Positions 1-6,968 of a stretch of 10,257 nt of DNA are shown here, in pieces. Source of the DNA: an uncultured Bacteroidota bacterium (GTDB lineage Bacteria; Bacteroidota; Bacteroidia; Flavobacteriales; Flavobacteriaceae); contig CACEKL010000020.1 in assembly GCA_902560025.1 (NCBI GenBank), forward strand, positions 1 to 10,257, given 5' to 3'. A model generated the notes under the pieces. That model had not been told where the DNA came from and made no database searches. It saw only the letters and a list, made by a program, of their open reading frames with translations. Within the stretch, counting starts at the first letter, position 1. Each line of letters starts with the position of its first letter. The translations under genes were made by a program, and so were the position numbers.

Positions 1-1
1 T

Positions 2-1174
2 TTTGCAGTTGGTCTTTCACGACAGCTTCACGGATTAACAATGCACTCTGAAAGACCTACACATAGAATGTATGAGCAGTATCATCCACTTGGAGTTGTT
101 GGTATTATTTCTGCATTTAATTTTCCTGTTGCTGTTTGGAGCTGGAATGTTGCATTAGCTTGGGTATGTGGTAATGTAACAATTTGGAAACCAAGTGAAA
201 AGACTCCTTTGTGCAGTATAGTTTGTCAGAAATTAATTGGAGAAGTTTTTAAAGAAAATAATATTCCTGAAGGTGTTTCATGTCTAATTAATGGTGATTA
301 TAAAATTGGTGAGTTATTGTCTAAATCTAAAAATATACCTCTTCTATCTGCAACCGGGTCAACAAGAATGGGAAAAATTGTTGCTGAAAAGGTGGGAGCT
401 AGATTAGGTAAAACTTTACTTGAGCTTGGAGGCAATAATGCAATTATAGTTACCCCTGATGCTGATTTAAAGATGACAATTATGGGAACTGTTTTTGGTG
501 CAGTAGGAACTTGTGGACAGAGATGTACTTCAACGAGAAGACTTATCGTTCATGAAAAAGTATACGAAAAAGTTAAAGATGCTTTAGTTAAAGCTTACAG
601 TCAAATTAAAATTGGTAATCCACTTGATTCAAACATGCATGTAGGACCTCTTATTGATTTGGATGCTGTAAAATCTTATGAAAAAGCTTTATCGCAGATT
701 GAAAAAGAAGGAGGCAGTTGGTTAGTTGAAGGTGGTGTGTTATCTGGAGATCAATATGATAGTGGATGTTATGTGAAACCAGTTATTGCAGAGGTTGATC
801 ATTCTCTAGAAATTGTACATACTGAAACGTTTGCTCCAATATTATATCTTATTAAATATTCTGGAGATATAGAGAATGCAATTGAAATTCAAAATGAGGT
901 TGATCAAGGGCTTTCATCTGCAATTATGACAAATAATTTAAAAGATGCTGAATTATTCTTATCTCATTGGGGGAGTGATTGTGGTATAGCAAATGTTAAC
1001 ATAGGAACTTCTGGTGCAGAAATTGGTGGTGCATTTGGTGGTGAAAAGGATACTGGTGGGGGAAGGGAGAGTGGTTCGGATGCATGGAAAATTTACATGA
1101 GAAGACAAACAAATACGATCAATTTCTCATCTGAACTTCCATTAGCCCAGGGTATAAAATTTGAGTTAGAATAA
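2..1174 (+). CDS. amaB: ALDH7-family aldehyde dehydrogenase, probable L-aminoadipate-semialdehyde / piperideine-6-carboxylate dehydrogenase (5' partial)
   Basis: NAD+-dependent oxidation of an aldehyde to an acid. The closest family I recognise is ALDH7 (antiquitin/AmaB), which acts on alpha-aminoadipate semialdehyde in lysine breakdown in the cytoplasm. The frame is open to the left edge: 13 codons (FAVGLSRQLHGLT) precede the ATG at 41, so that Met is internal. About 390 of the usual ~510 residues are present, with the N-terminal part of the NAD domain missing. Numbering from the Met at 41: oxyanion Asn27 in AFNFP, cofactor motif WKPSE 49-53, ATGSTRMG 104-111, general-base Glu128 in LLELGG, catalytic Cys162 in GQRCTS (bases 524-526), ETFAP 262-266. 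Residues 320-335 (NIGTSGAEIGGAFGGE) match the aminoadipate-binding loop of ALDH7, and Arg161 beside the catalytic Cys is also typical. The C-terminus (LPLAQGIKF) fits the family. The family call is firm; the substrate is inferred by similarity. It converges on pheS with 4 bp between the stop codons. Confidence 0.93.
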   Translation, partial: FAVGLSRQLHGLTMHSERPTHRMYEQYHPLGVVGIISAFNFPVAVWSWNVALAWVCGNVTIWKPSEKTPLCSIVCQKLIGEVFKENNIPEGVSCLINGDYKIGELLSKSKNIPLLSATGSTRMGKIVAEKVGARLGKTLLELGGNNAIIVTPDADLKMTIMGTVFGAVGTCGQRCTSTRRLIVHEKVYEKVKDALVKAYSQIKIGNPLDSNMHVGPLIDLDAVKSYEKALSQIEKEGGSWLVEGGVLSGDQYDSGCYVKPVIAEVDHSLEIVHTETFAPILYLIKYSGDIENAIEIQNEVDQGLSSAIMTNNLKDAELFLSHWGSDCGIANVNIGTSGAEIGGAFGGEKDTGGGRESGSDAWKIYMRRQTNTINFSSELPLAQGIKFELE

Positions 1175-1178
1175 TTTC

Positions 1179-2183
1179 TTATTTAAACTGATTTAAAAAT
1201 CTAACGTCATTCTCAAAGAATAGCCTAATGTCAGGGATTTGGTAGATTAACATTGCAATTCTCTCAATACCCAAGCCAAATGCATAACCAGTATATTTTT
1301 CTGAATCAATATTGCAATTTTCTAGAACCTGTGGGTCCACCATACCACAACCCATAATTTCAAGCCAACCTGTACCTTTTGTAATTCTATAATCAGTTTC
1401 AGTTTCTAGTCCCCAGTAGATATCAACTTCTGCACTTGGTTCAGTGAATGGGAAAAAGGAAGGTCTAAATCTTAACTTAGACTTTCCAAACATTGACTTA
1501 GTAAAATATAGAATCATCTGTTTTAAATCTGCAAATGATACATTCTCATCAACATAGATTCCTTCAACTTGATGAAAAATACAATGAGATCTAGATGAAA
1601 TTGCCTCATTTCTATATACTCTTCCAGGTGAAAGAATTTTCAGAGGAGGTGAATTATTTTCTAAATACCTAACCTGTACTGAAGAGGTATGAGTTCTTAA
1701 CAGAATATCAGGGTCTTGTTGAATGAAGAAAGTGTCTTGCATATCTCTTGCAGGATGATGCTTTGGTAAATTAAGTGCAGTAAAATTATGCCAATCATCT
1801 TCAATCTCAGGCCCCTCTGATAATTCAAATCCAACTTTTGAAAAAATTTCAATTATCTGATTCTTAATTAAAGTTATTGGATGCAAAGTTCCGTTAGAAA
1901 TAGGGAATCCCGGTTTGGTTAAATCTTCTGAAATACTTTTAGTAGACTTTGAGTTAACTGATTTTAATTCATCATACTTAATTTGAGCTAAATTTTTTAA
2001 CTCATTTATTTTTTGGCCGTATTCCTTTTTTTGATCAGAAGGAACATTTTTGAACTCACTAAATAGATCATTAATTATTCCTTTTCTACCTAGAAATTGA
2101 ATCTTTAAAGACTCTATCTCATCAATATCTTTTGATTTGAAATTTTTGATATATGAAATATGTTCATCTAGTTTGCCTATCAT
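1179..2183 (-). CDS. pheS: Phenylalanyl-tRNA synthetase alpha subunit
   Basis: Catalytic subunit of the (alpha-beta)2 class II synthetase that charges tRNA-Phe in the cytoplasm; the beta subunit (pheT) is not in this window. The length of 334 aa is normal for bacterial PheS. Residues 1-85 form the helical N-terminal arm that binds tRNA in this family. The class II core follows: [19 protein letters not shown] at 101-119 (motif 1 region), [10 protein letters not shown] 143-152, [10 protein letters not shown] 161-170, PGRVYRNE 186-193 leading to FHQVEG 203-208 (motif 2), [12 protein letters not shown] 243-254, [10 protein letters not shown] 273-282, and [13 protein letters not shown] 300-312 (motif 3). 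Ala301 sits where E. coli Ala294 lines the Phe pocket, so ordinary Phe specificity is expected. The ATG at 2183 gives the expected N-terminus; an A/T-rich leader without a Shine-Dalgarno motif precedes it, as is common in Bacteroidota. It is divergent from the CvpA-family gene and appears to be a single-gene unit, since pheT is not adjacent. Confidence 0.98.
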   Translation of the reverse strand: MIGKLDEHISYIKNFKSKDIDEIESLKIQFLGRKGIINDLFSEFKNVPSDQKKEYGQKINELKNLAQIKYDELKSVNSKSTKSISEDLTKPGFPISNGTLHPITLIKNQIIEIFSKVGFELSEGPEIEDDWHNFTALNLPKHHPARDMQDTFFIQQDPDILLRTHTSSVQVRYLENNSPPLKILSPGRVYRNEAISSRSHCIFHQVEGIYVDENVSFADLKQMILYFTKSMFGKSKLRFRPSFFPFTEPSAEVDIYWGLETETDYRITKGTGWLEIMGCGMVDPQVLENCNIDSEKYTGYAFGLGIERIAMLIYQIPDIRLFFENDVRFLNQFK

Positions 2184-2234
2184 CTTAATTTTTTAAATAA
2201 AATTAAACGTCTATGACGATCCTTCTGTATATTG

Positions 2235-2242
2235 CAAATATA
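2235..2242 (-). promoter_or_regulatory. Possible Bacteroidota -7 promoter element for pheS
   Basis: The minus strand reads TATATTTG, an exact match to the TAnnTTTG -7 consensus of the Bacteroidota housekeeping sigma factor. It lies about 50 bp upstream of the pheS ATG inside the 70-bp divergent spacer (2184-2253). No clear TTG -33 element lies at the expected distance, and the -33 zone would fall inside the start of the CvpA-family gene. The surrounding sequence is very AT-rich and includes the palindrome AATATATATT at 2237-2246, so a chance match is possible. I see no Shine-Dalgarno motif, hairpin or T-box-like leader in the rest of the spacer. Confidence 0.35.
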
Positions 2243-2253
2243 TATTAAGTTTT

Positions 2254-2751
2254 ATGAATTTAATTGATTTAATAATAATTGCATTATTAGGTTACGGTTT
2301 AATAAAGGGATATAAAAAAGGACTAATAATTGAACTATCTAGTTTTTTTGGGGTTTTTATTGCTTTTTTTATTTCAATAAACTTGGATGATATTATTTCA
2401 AGACAGATAGTAGAGTTAATAAACATAAATTTTGACATATTAAATATTATAGTTTTTATTTTAACTTTTTTACTATCATATTCAGCTATTATTTTTATTG
2501 CAAAAGGATTCACAAAACTTATGAAATTTGTATACTTAGGATTATTAAACAGCCTTCTTGGATCATTATTTGGAGGGTTAAAGCTTCTATTAATATTAAT
2601 GATATTATCAAAGATTCTTTTTAGTTTCAATCTTATTCCTATGAAAATGCTTAGTGAGTCTAATCTTATGATACAGCTACATATTCTTTCTGAAATTATT
2701 TTTAACTCAGTAGAGATAATTAATTATGAGTATACAAATAATTTAATCTAA
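2254..2751 (+). CDS. CvpA-family inner-membrane protein
   Basis: A small hydrophobic protein of 165 aa, close to the length of E. coli CvpA (about 160 aa). Four membrane segments can be seen at about residues 3-20, 26-43, 62-83 and 96-124. Family features are the N-terminal Asp-Leu pair in the first helix (NLIDLIIIALLGYGLIKGYKKG) and the small-residue motif LGLLNSLLGSLFGGLK at 95-110, which matches the conserved N-x-x-x-G-x-x-x-G stretch before the last helix. CvpA was named for colicin V production and affects envelope integrity, but its biochemical role is not settled, so none is assigned. The ATG at 2254 is the first in frame after the divergent spacer, and no Shine-Dalgarno motif precedes it. 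The gene is divergent from pheS. Its last 9 bp, including the stop codon, overlap the last 9 bp of batE on the opposite strand. Confidence 0.85.
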   Translation: MNLIDLIIIALLGYGLIKGYKKGLIIELSSFFGVFIAFFISINLDDIISRQIVELININFDILNIIVFILTFLLSYSAIIFIAKGFTKLMKFVYLGLLNSLLGSLFGGLKLLLILMILSKILFSFNLIPMKMLSESNLMIQLHILSEIIFNSVEIINYEYTNNLI

Positions 2752-3480
2752 TGTTTTAATACTAGATGATTGAATCCAACCTAATGTTCCGTTTTCAAGC
2801 TGAATATTTACCCAGTCTTGAATAGTATCAATCTGCTTTACTTTTGTTCCCTCATGAAGTAAAAATTTAAGCTCGGAGATTTTATTAGGTTCAGACCACA
2901 CTTCAATTTCTTTATCATATACTATAGCGAACTTTTCGTTATTTAATTCCTTTTTTTCATAGTTTATCATTAATACAAATATTGCTGTAATTGACAGTAT
3001 AATAGATTGAGAAAAAAAGATTCTTTTTTGTGTAGGATTTTTAATTGATAAGTATAGTATAAACGAAATACATGCAATCCATGCTAAGATTATTAATAGC
3101 AAAGACCATCCTTTTTCACTTAGAAGGTTTAGAGTATTATTTTTTAGATTTTGAGTTTGAGTAATTGGAAGCTTTTCAATTTTATCAATTCTTAAATTCT
3201 GAGCAAAAGATAAATTCATCAATATATCTTCATCAGAAGGGGATATAGATTTTGCTTTTTCATAAAAGAAATTGCTTTCTGGAATATTATTAAGCTTATA
3301 AAATGCATTTCCAAGATTATAGTAAAGCTCAGCACTTTCGAAACCTGAATTTAAAATGCTTTGATAACCTTCAACAGCCATTTGATAATTTCCATATATA
3401 TATAGATCATTCGATGAATCAAATATTGAGTCTAGGCTTTGATTATTTAAAAACAATAAAATAATATATAAAATTCTCAT
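2743..3480 (-). CDS. batE: BatE: TPR and SH3-domain membrane protein
   Basis: Last gene of the Bat operon, 245 aa. The layout matches BatE: a short hydrophobic N-terminus at 1-11 (weak signal peptide with no clear cleavage box), two TPR-like repeats at about 18-85 (AELYYNLGNAFYKLNNIPES is the best match), two membrane helices at about 125-147 and 153-174, and a C-terminal bacterial SH3-type domain at about 183-243. The end of that domain (QDWVNIQLENGTLGWIQSSS) is the typical SH3b pattern. The TPR and SH3 parts probably both face the periplasm and bind proteins or cell-wall material; this is inferred from topology. The ATG at 3480 overlaps the batD stop as ATGA, which suggests translational coupling. 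The 3' end overlaps the opposing CvpA-family gene by 9 bp. Catalytic residues are not expected in this family, and none are seen. Confidence 0.9.
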   Translation of the reverse strand: MRILYIILLFLNNQSLDSIFDSSNDLYIYGNYQMAVEGYQSILNSGFESAELYYNLGNAFYKLNNIPESNFFYEKAKSISPSDEDILMNLSFAQNLRIDKIEKLPITQTQNLKNNTLNLLSEKGWSLLLIILAWIACISFILYLSIKNPTQKRIFFSQSIILSITAIFVLMINYEKKELNNEKFAIVYDKEIEVWSEPNKISELKFLLHEGTKVKQIDTIQDWVNIQLENGTLGWIQSSSIKTLD

Positions 3481-5216
3481 TGCTTATTTTTTAGAATCAG
3501 GTTAATAACTTCTTTTGCATTGTTTAGGTCATTATTCATTATTGAATTTGAGGACCTTGAATATTTGGCACTTTCACAATTTTCAATTAATTGAATAATT
3601 TTTGAAATAGTTTTTTCATCAACTCCTTTATCCCTTGATATACTTTTAATCTTCTCTTTATTAAAGTTTTCAATATTTATTGAAAATTTCAAAAACAATG
3701 TTTTTAGTAAGGCTTTTTCAATTAAGTCATAGAATATATTCTTATCGTTTAATGATTTCTTTGCAGCATCAATCATTTTATTTATTTCTTTTTCTTGAGC
3801 CTTTTGCAACTCTAGAGATGATGACTTTCTAGTTCTAGTATAAGCAGTTAGCATAACAAAAGCAATAACCATTGCAAAAGGTGAAGAGACTAAAATGTAA
3901 AACAATTGAGATTCAAAAAACTCACTATCATCTATCTTAATTAGGTTAGCCTTTGTCTTAATAAATCTAAATGAGTCATTAGGTGTAATAATATTTGTAT
4001 TATTTGATGATGAATTGGCAATTGTAGGTCCATCAAATACATCGACTGTTAGTCTAGGGGATTTAAGTGTTTTATATGATTCTAATTGAGGGTCAAAGTA
4101 TGAGAATTCAACCTCCTCAATAGGAAAGCTCCCTTGAAATCTTGGAATTACTGTAAATAATTTAGTTATTGAACCACTCATACCTGAAAGATTGGTATTA
4201 ATTGATTCTTCTCGTTGTGGTTCAAATAATTCCATGGAGCTTGGGACTAGAAGATCAGGTAAATCAAAAAGTTTTAAATTACCTTCACCTTTAACTTTTA
4301 ACTCAGCTTGAAAAGATTCAGTTGCTCTAAGAGAAGATTTATTAAGAATTACATCAAACTCAAATTGACCGACAGCTCCAGTGAAACTCGATGGTTTGTT
4401 ATTTAAAGGAAGATCTTTAACATTAATTCTTCTCATTCCAGTTGAGATATATTGAGATGTTTGATCATAAATAACATTTCCAAAAAAATCTCTTTTGTCA
4501 GTGGGAACATCAAGTACAAGGTTTAATGATAATGGAGATATTTCAAGTTGACCAGATTTTTGAGGATACAAAACGACTTTTCTCCACTCTACTACATTAT
4601 AATTTTGACCTTTATATATTTCTCTTTGAACTTTTAATTGAGGAATCTTAATTGTCTGACTCCAGAAATCTTTATAGTTTGGGGTTTCAGTCTCTCTAGC
4701 ATCAGATATATTTATTGGAGCTTTATAATATAGCTTATATATAACTGTTATTGGTTCATTGAGGTAAGGAGAACCTTTAGAAATTAAAGCGCGTAGCTCT
4801 ATATCGTCATCGTTATAATACTGAGTAACAGAATCTGACGGTTGACTAACCGAGTCTGTTATTAATATCTCAATTGGAAGTGATTTATATTCTTCTCCAT
4901 CTATTTCAATGCTTGCCTGTTTGATTCTAATAGAACCTTTTTTAAGGGGTTGGAGAAAATATGAATATGTTTTTGAAAAGCTCCTTTCTCCATTAACATA
5001 TGAAGTCTTTATAGATTGATTTGGACCTCCAATTATTTGAAAATTTTCAAAATCAGGAGGTGAGAAATTATCACCGTTTTGATTCATAACAAAATCAACT
5101 CTCAATCTTTCATTTAGTCCAAGTTTAGTTTTACTTACAGATGCATCAAACTTTACCTGAGCAGAAAGAAATAAGCTATTCAAAGCAAGTATCAATATTG
5201 TTATATTTCTTACCAA
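3477..5216 (-). CDS. batD: BatD: membrane-anchored beta-rich aerotolerance protein
   Basis: The 579-aa length is within the usual BatD range. A signal peptide at 1-19 (ILILALNSLFLSAQ) is followed by a large extracytoplasmic region of Ig-like beta domains to about 395. One membrane helix lies at about 437-458, and a cytoplasmic helical tail at 465-579. Recognisable BatD signatures are FSPPDFENFQIIGGPNQS at 51-68, YSYFLQPLKKG 85-95, WRKVVLYPQKSGQLEI 211-226, FTGAVGQF 278-285, GEGNLKLFDLP 310-320 and IPRFQGSFPIEEVEFSYFDP 357-376. BatD is thought to act as the surface-exposed part of the Bat complex; its ligand is unknown. The start is TTG at 5216, inside the last sense codons of batC. The frame has a stop 39 bp upstream and no earlier ATG, and the first internal ATG (residue 44) would lose the signal peptide. 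It overlaps batC by 7 bp and batE by 4 bp. Confidence 0.93.
   Translation of the reverse strand: MVRNITILILALNSLFLSAQVKFDASVSKTKLGLNERLRVDFVMNQNGDNFSPPDFENFQIIGGPNQSIKTSYVNGERSFSKTYSYFLQPLKKGSIRIKQASIEIDGEEYKSLPIEILITDSVSQPSDSVTQYYNDDDIELRALISKGSPYLNEPITVIYKLYYKAPINISDARETETPNYKDFWSQTIKIPQLKVQREIYKGQNYNVVEWRKVVLYPQKSGQLEISPLSLNLVLDVPTDKRDFFGNVIYDQTSQYISTGMRRINVKDLPLNNKPSSFTGAVGQFEFDVILNKSSLRATESFQAELKVKGEGNLKLFDLPDLLVPSSMELFEPQREESINTNLSGMSGSITKLFTVIPRFQGSFPIEEVEFSYFDPQLESYKTLKSPRLTVDVFDGPTIANSSSNNTNIITPNDSFRFIKTKANLIKIDDSEFFESQLFYILVSSPFAMVIAFVMLTAYTRTRKSSSLELQKAQEKEINKMIDAAKKSLNDKNIFYDLIEKALLKTLFLKFSINIENFNKEKIKSISRDKGVDEKTISKIIQLIENCESAKYSRSSNSIMNNDLNNAKEVINLILKNKQ
5210..5216 (-). other. 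TTG start of batD overlapping the batC stop
   Basis: The minus strand reads GATTGGTAAG here. TGG TAA ends batC, and TTG one base earlier opens batD. It is the only non-ATG start among the complete genes of the window. Purine-rich AGAAAAAGA directly precedes it, but there is no proper Shine-Dalgarno motif. This suggests that batD is translated mainly by ribosomes finishing batC. Confidence 0.75.
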
Positions 5217-5944
5217 TCTTTTTCTGATTTTTTTGTTGTTTGTAATTTCTTTTTACCAGACTTAAGTTTTTCATTTAAGTCCTTTTCAATATTATTTACA
5301 GCTTCTAACAGATTTTCCATTTGTTGTTTTGAAAGACCTCCACCTTGTTCTTGTTCTTCCTTATCATCTTGATCTTTTGGTTTTTCTTTTTCTGATTCAG
5401 AATTTTGATCACTGTTTTGATTTTCATCTTGATTCTCATTCTGATCTTCTGATTGATCCTGTTTTTCTTCTTCTGAATCTTCACTATTTTCAGAATTTTG
5501 ACGTTTATCGCCTTCTAAAAATTTCTTTGCAAGAGCATAATTATATCTAGTTTCATCATCTGCAGAATTATTTCTTAGAGCATTTTTATATGCTTCTACT
5601 GCTTGTGCATAATCCTTTTTCTTCATGTAAGAATTTCCTAGATTATGAAAAGCTGAATGTTTTTCAAGGTCTATTTCTGAGTTTTTTTGCGTTTTGAAAT
5701 ACTCTTGAATAGCCTCATCATAGTTCTGATTTTCAAATAAAAGATTACCTAAATTATGACTTGCTTTATTTTGATTTTTATTAGTAGATATAGCCTTTCT
5801 ATATTCAACCTCAGCATCTTTGTAGTTCTTATTCAAAATATCAGCATTACCTTTTAGAACAAGGTTATTCGGATCACTTTGCGAGAATGACATGAAAGTG
5901 AAAAATAAAAAAGTAACATGAAGTATCTTAATCTTTATTTTCAT
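5210..5944 (-). CDS. batC: BatC: TPR protein with acidic low-complexity linker
   Basis: A 244-aa exported TPR protein, the BatC member of the Bat operon. A signal peptide at 1-21 (TFLFFTFMSFSQS) is followed by about three TPR units at 26-59, 60-93 and 97-130, with clear consensus at ASHNLGNLLFENQNYDEAI and SAFHNLGNSYMKKKDYAQAV. Residues 148-199 form a linker made almost only of E, D, Q, N, S and K. A predicted helix at 204-228 (LSKQQMENLLEAVNNIEKDL) and a basic tail ending KDW follow; the terminal Lys-Asp-Trp is a usual BatC ending. It probably works as a protein-binding scaffold for the VWA proteins BatA and BatB in the periplasm or at the membrane face, which is inferred from TPR function. 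The ATG at 5944 lies 17 bp inside the end of batB, and the stop overlaps the TTG start of batD. Confidence 0.9.
   Translation of the reverse strand: MKIKIKILHVTFLFFTFMSFSQSDPNNLVLKGNADILNKNYKDAEVEYRKAISTNKNQNKASHNLGNLLFENQNYDEAIQEYFKTQKNSEIDLEKHSAFHNLGNSYMKKKDYAQAVEAYKNALRNNSADDETRYNYALAKKFLEGDKRQNSENSEDSEEEKQDQSEDQNENQDENQNSDQNSESEKEKPKDQDDKEEQEQGGGLSKQQMENLLEAVNNIEKDLNEKLKSGKKKLQTTKKSEKDW
5348..5503 (-). repeat. Low-complexity acidic/Gln/Asn-rich segment in batC
   Basis: It encodes about 52 residues (148-199 of BatC) built from short imperfect units such as DQNE, NQDE, NQNSDQN and DQDD. On the DNA this appears as repeated GAT/GAA/CAG/AAT codons. Such tracts can vary in length between strains by replication slippage. 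No perfect long tandem unit is present. Confidence 0.75.
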
Positions 5945-6968
5945 TAAATAAATTTAAATTCTGTATCCATTTTGTTTTAGTCTGAAAAACAAATACATCA
6001 CAAATTATAAATAACAGAGACAAAAATAAAAATATTTGAAATTGTTGTTTATAATCAATGAACTGAGATGTTTCAAACTCAGACTTATCTATTTCATTAA
6101 GTATAGATTTTACTTGATCTAAGGCTTCTTCAGTAAAATTTCCATCAATATAATCACCATTAGAAGAATCTGCTATTTTATTAAGAATCAAACTATTTCT
6201 TTTGGTAATAACTACTTCTCCATTAACATCTTTTTTGTATGAATCAATTGCTCCATTTAATCTAATTGGTATAGTAGATCCTGAATCTTCTCCAATTCCT
6301 ATTGTTATTAAGTTTATGTCATTTATTGAGATTAAGTCAATTAAATCATTCGGTATATCGTCATGATCTTCTCCATCAGAAATAAGTATTAAAACTCTAT
6401 TTGTCTCTGAATTTTGATCAAAGAAATTTACAGATAAATTTAGTGCAGCATCAATTGATGTTCCTTGAGATGATAGCATATCCGTATCTATAATCTGGAG
6501 AAAGTTTTTTACAGAAGCAAAGTCTGTAGTAAGAGGAACTTGAGGAATAGCCTGAGCAGCATAAGCAACAATGCCAACCCTATCACTTGATAAAGAGTTT
6601 ATTATTTCTGAAACTATTCTTTTTGATCTTAACAGTCTATTAGGAGCTACATCTTCTGCAAGCATACTTTTAGATACATCTACTGCAAAAACAATATCAA
6701 CACCTTCTCTATTAATTGTTTTAAGCTCAGTTCCTATTTTAGGGTTAGCAAGTGCTATAGATAAACATAAAATGGCTAAACATTCTAGTATAAGCTTAAG
6801 ATTAAGCTTGAAATTAGATCTATTAGGGCTTATGTACTCTAATAAATCATGCTTTGAGAATGAATTCTGTATTTTCTTCCTCCACAACATGTAGATATAA
6901 TTTACAATAACTAATAGCGGAATTACTAATGCTAAATAAAGAAAATATGTAATGTCTATCTCATACAT
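5928..6968 (-). CDS. batB: BatB: membrane-anchored VWA-domain protein
   Basis: A 346-aa protein with membrane helices at about 8-28, 57-74 and 309-328, and a VWA domain between the second and third. The metal-ion-dependent adhesion site is complete: DVSKS at 97-101 (DxSxS), Thr170 in SSQGTSID, and Asp198 in LISDGEDHDD. The stretch GVDIVFAVDVSKSMLAEDVAPNRL at 89-111, followed by DRVGIVAYAAQAIPQVPLT, is typical of the BatA/BatB family. The protein is expected to bind Mg2+ or a similar ion and to form protein-protein contacts with BatA and BatC; a MoxR ATPase is the usual partner of such VWA proteins. ATG at 6968 shares one base with the batA stop (TAATG), and the end overlaps batC by 17 bp. It is called BatB rather than BatA by gene order and by its SDGEDHDD motif. 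Confidence 0.94.
   Translation of the reverse strand: MYEIDITYFLYLALVIPLLVIVNYIYMLWRKKIQNSFSKHDLLEYISPNRSNFKLNLKLILECLAILCLSIALANPKIGTELKTINREGVDIVFAVDVSKSMLAEDVAPNRLLRSKRIVSEIINSLSSDRVGIVAYAAQAIPQVPLTTDFASVKNFLQIIDTDMLSSQGTSIDAALNLSVNFFDQNSETNRVLILISDGEDHDDIPNDLIDLISINDINLITIGIGEDSGSTIPIRLNGAIDSYKKDVNGEVVITKRNSLILNKIADSSNGDYIDGNFTEEALDQVKSILNEIDKSEFETSQFIDYKQQFQIFLFLSLLFIICDVFVFQTKTKWIQNLNLFNENKD

Noticed and set aside
41..43. ATG at 41 as the start of the aldehyde dehydrogenase
   Set aside because: The frame continues upstream to the window edge with family-like residues (FAVGLSRQLHGLT), and the protein would lack part of the NAD domain.
2237..2246. Palindrome AATATATATT as an operator
   Set aside because: It is short and purely A/T in a very AT-rich genome, so it is expected by chance.
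2184..2253. tRNA-Phe-sensing leader (T-box) or attenuator upstream of pheS
   Set aside because: The 70-bp spacer is too short and has no T-box motif, hairpin with T-run, or Phe-rich leader peptide.
2292..2630. 112-codon open frame on the minus strand opposite the CvpA-family gene
   Set aside because: It mirrors a gene with clear family motifs and membrane helices. Its translation is low-complexity and has no recognisable domain.
5329..5550. 73-codon open frame on the plus strand opposite the BatC linker
   Set aside because: It arises from the repetitive GAT/CAG-type codons read in antisense (runs of L, F, D, H). It has no independent start context.
6571..6894. 107-codon open frame on the plus strand opposite batB
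   Set aside because: It is antisense to the conserved VWA domain of BatB, and its translation resembles no protein family.
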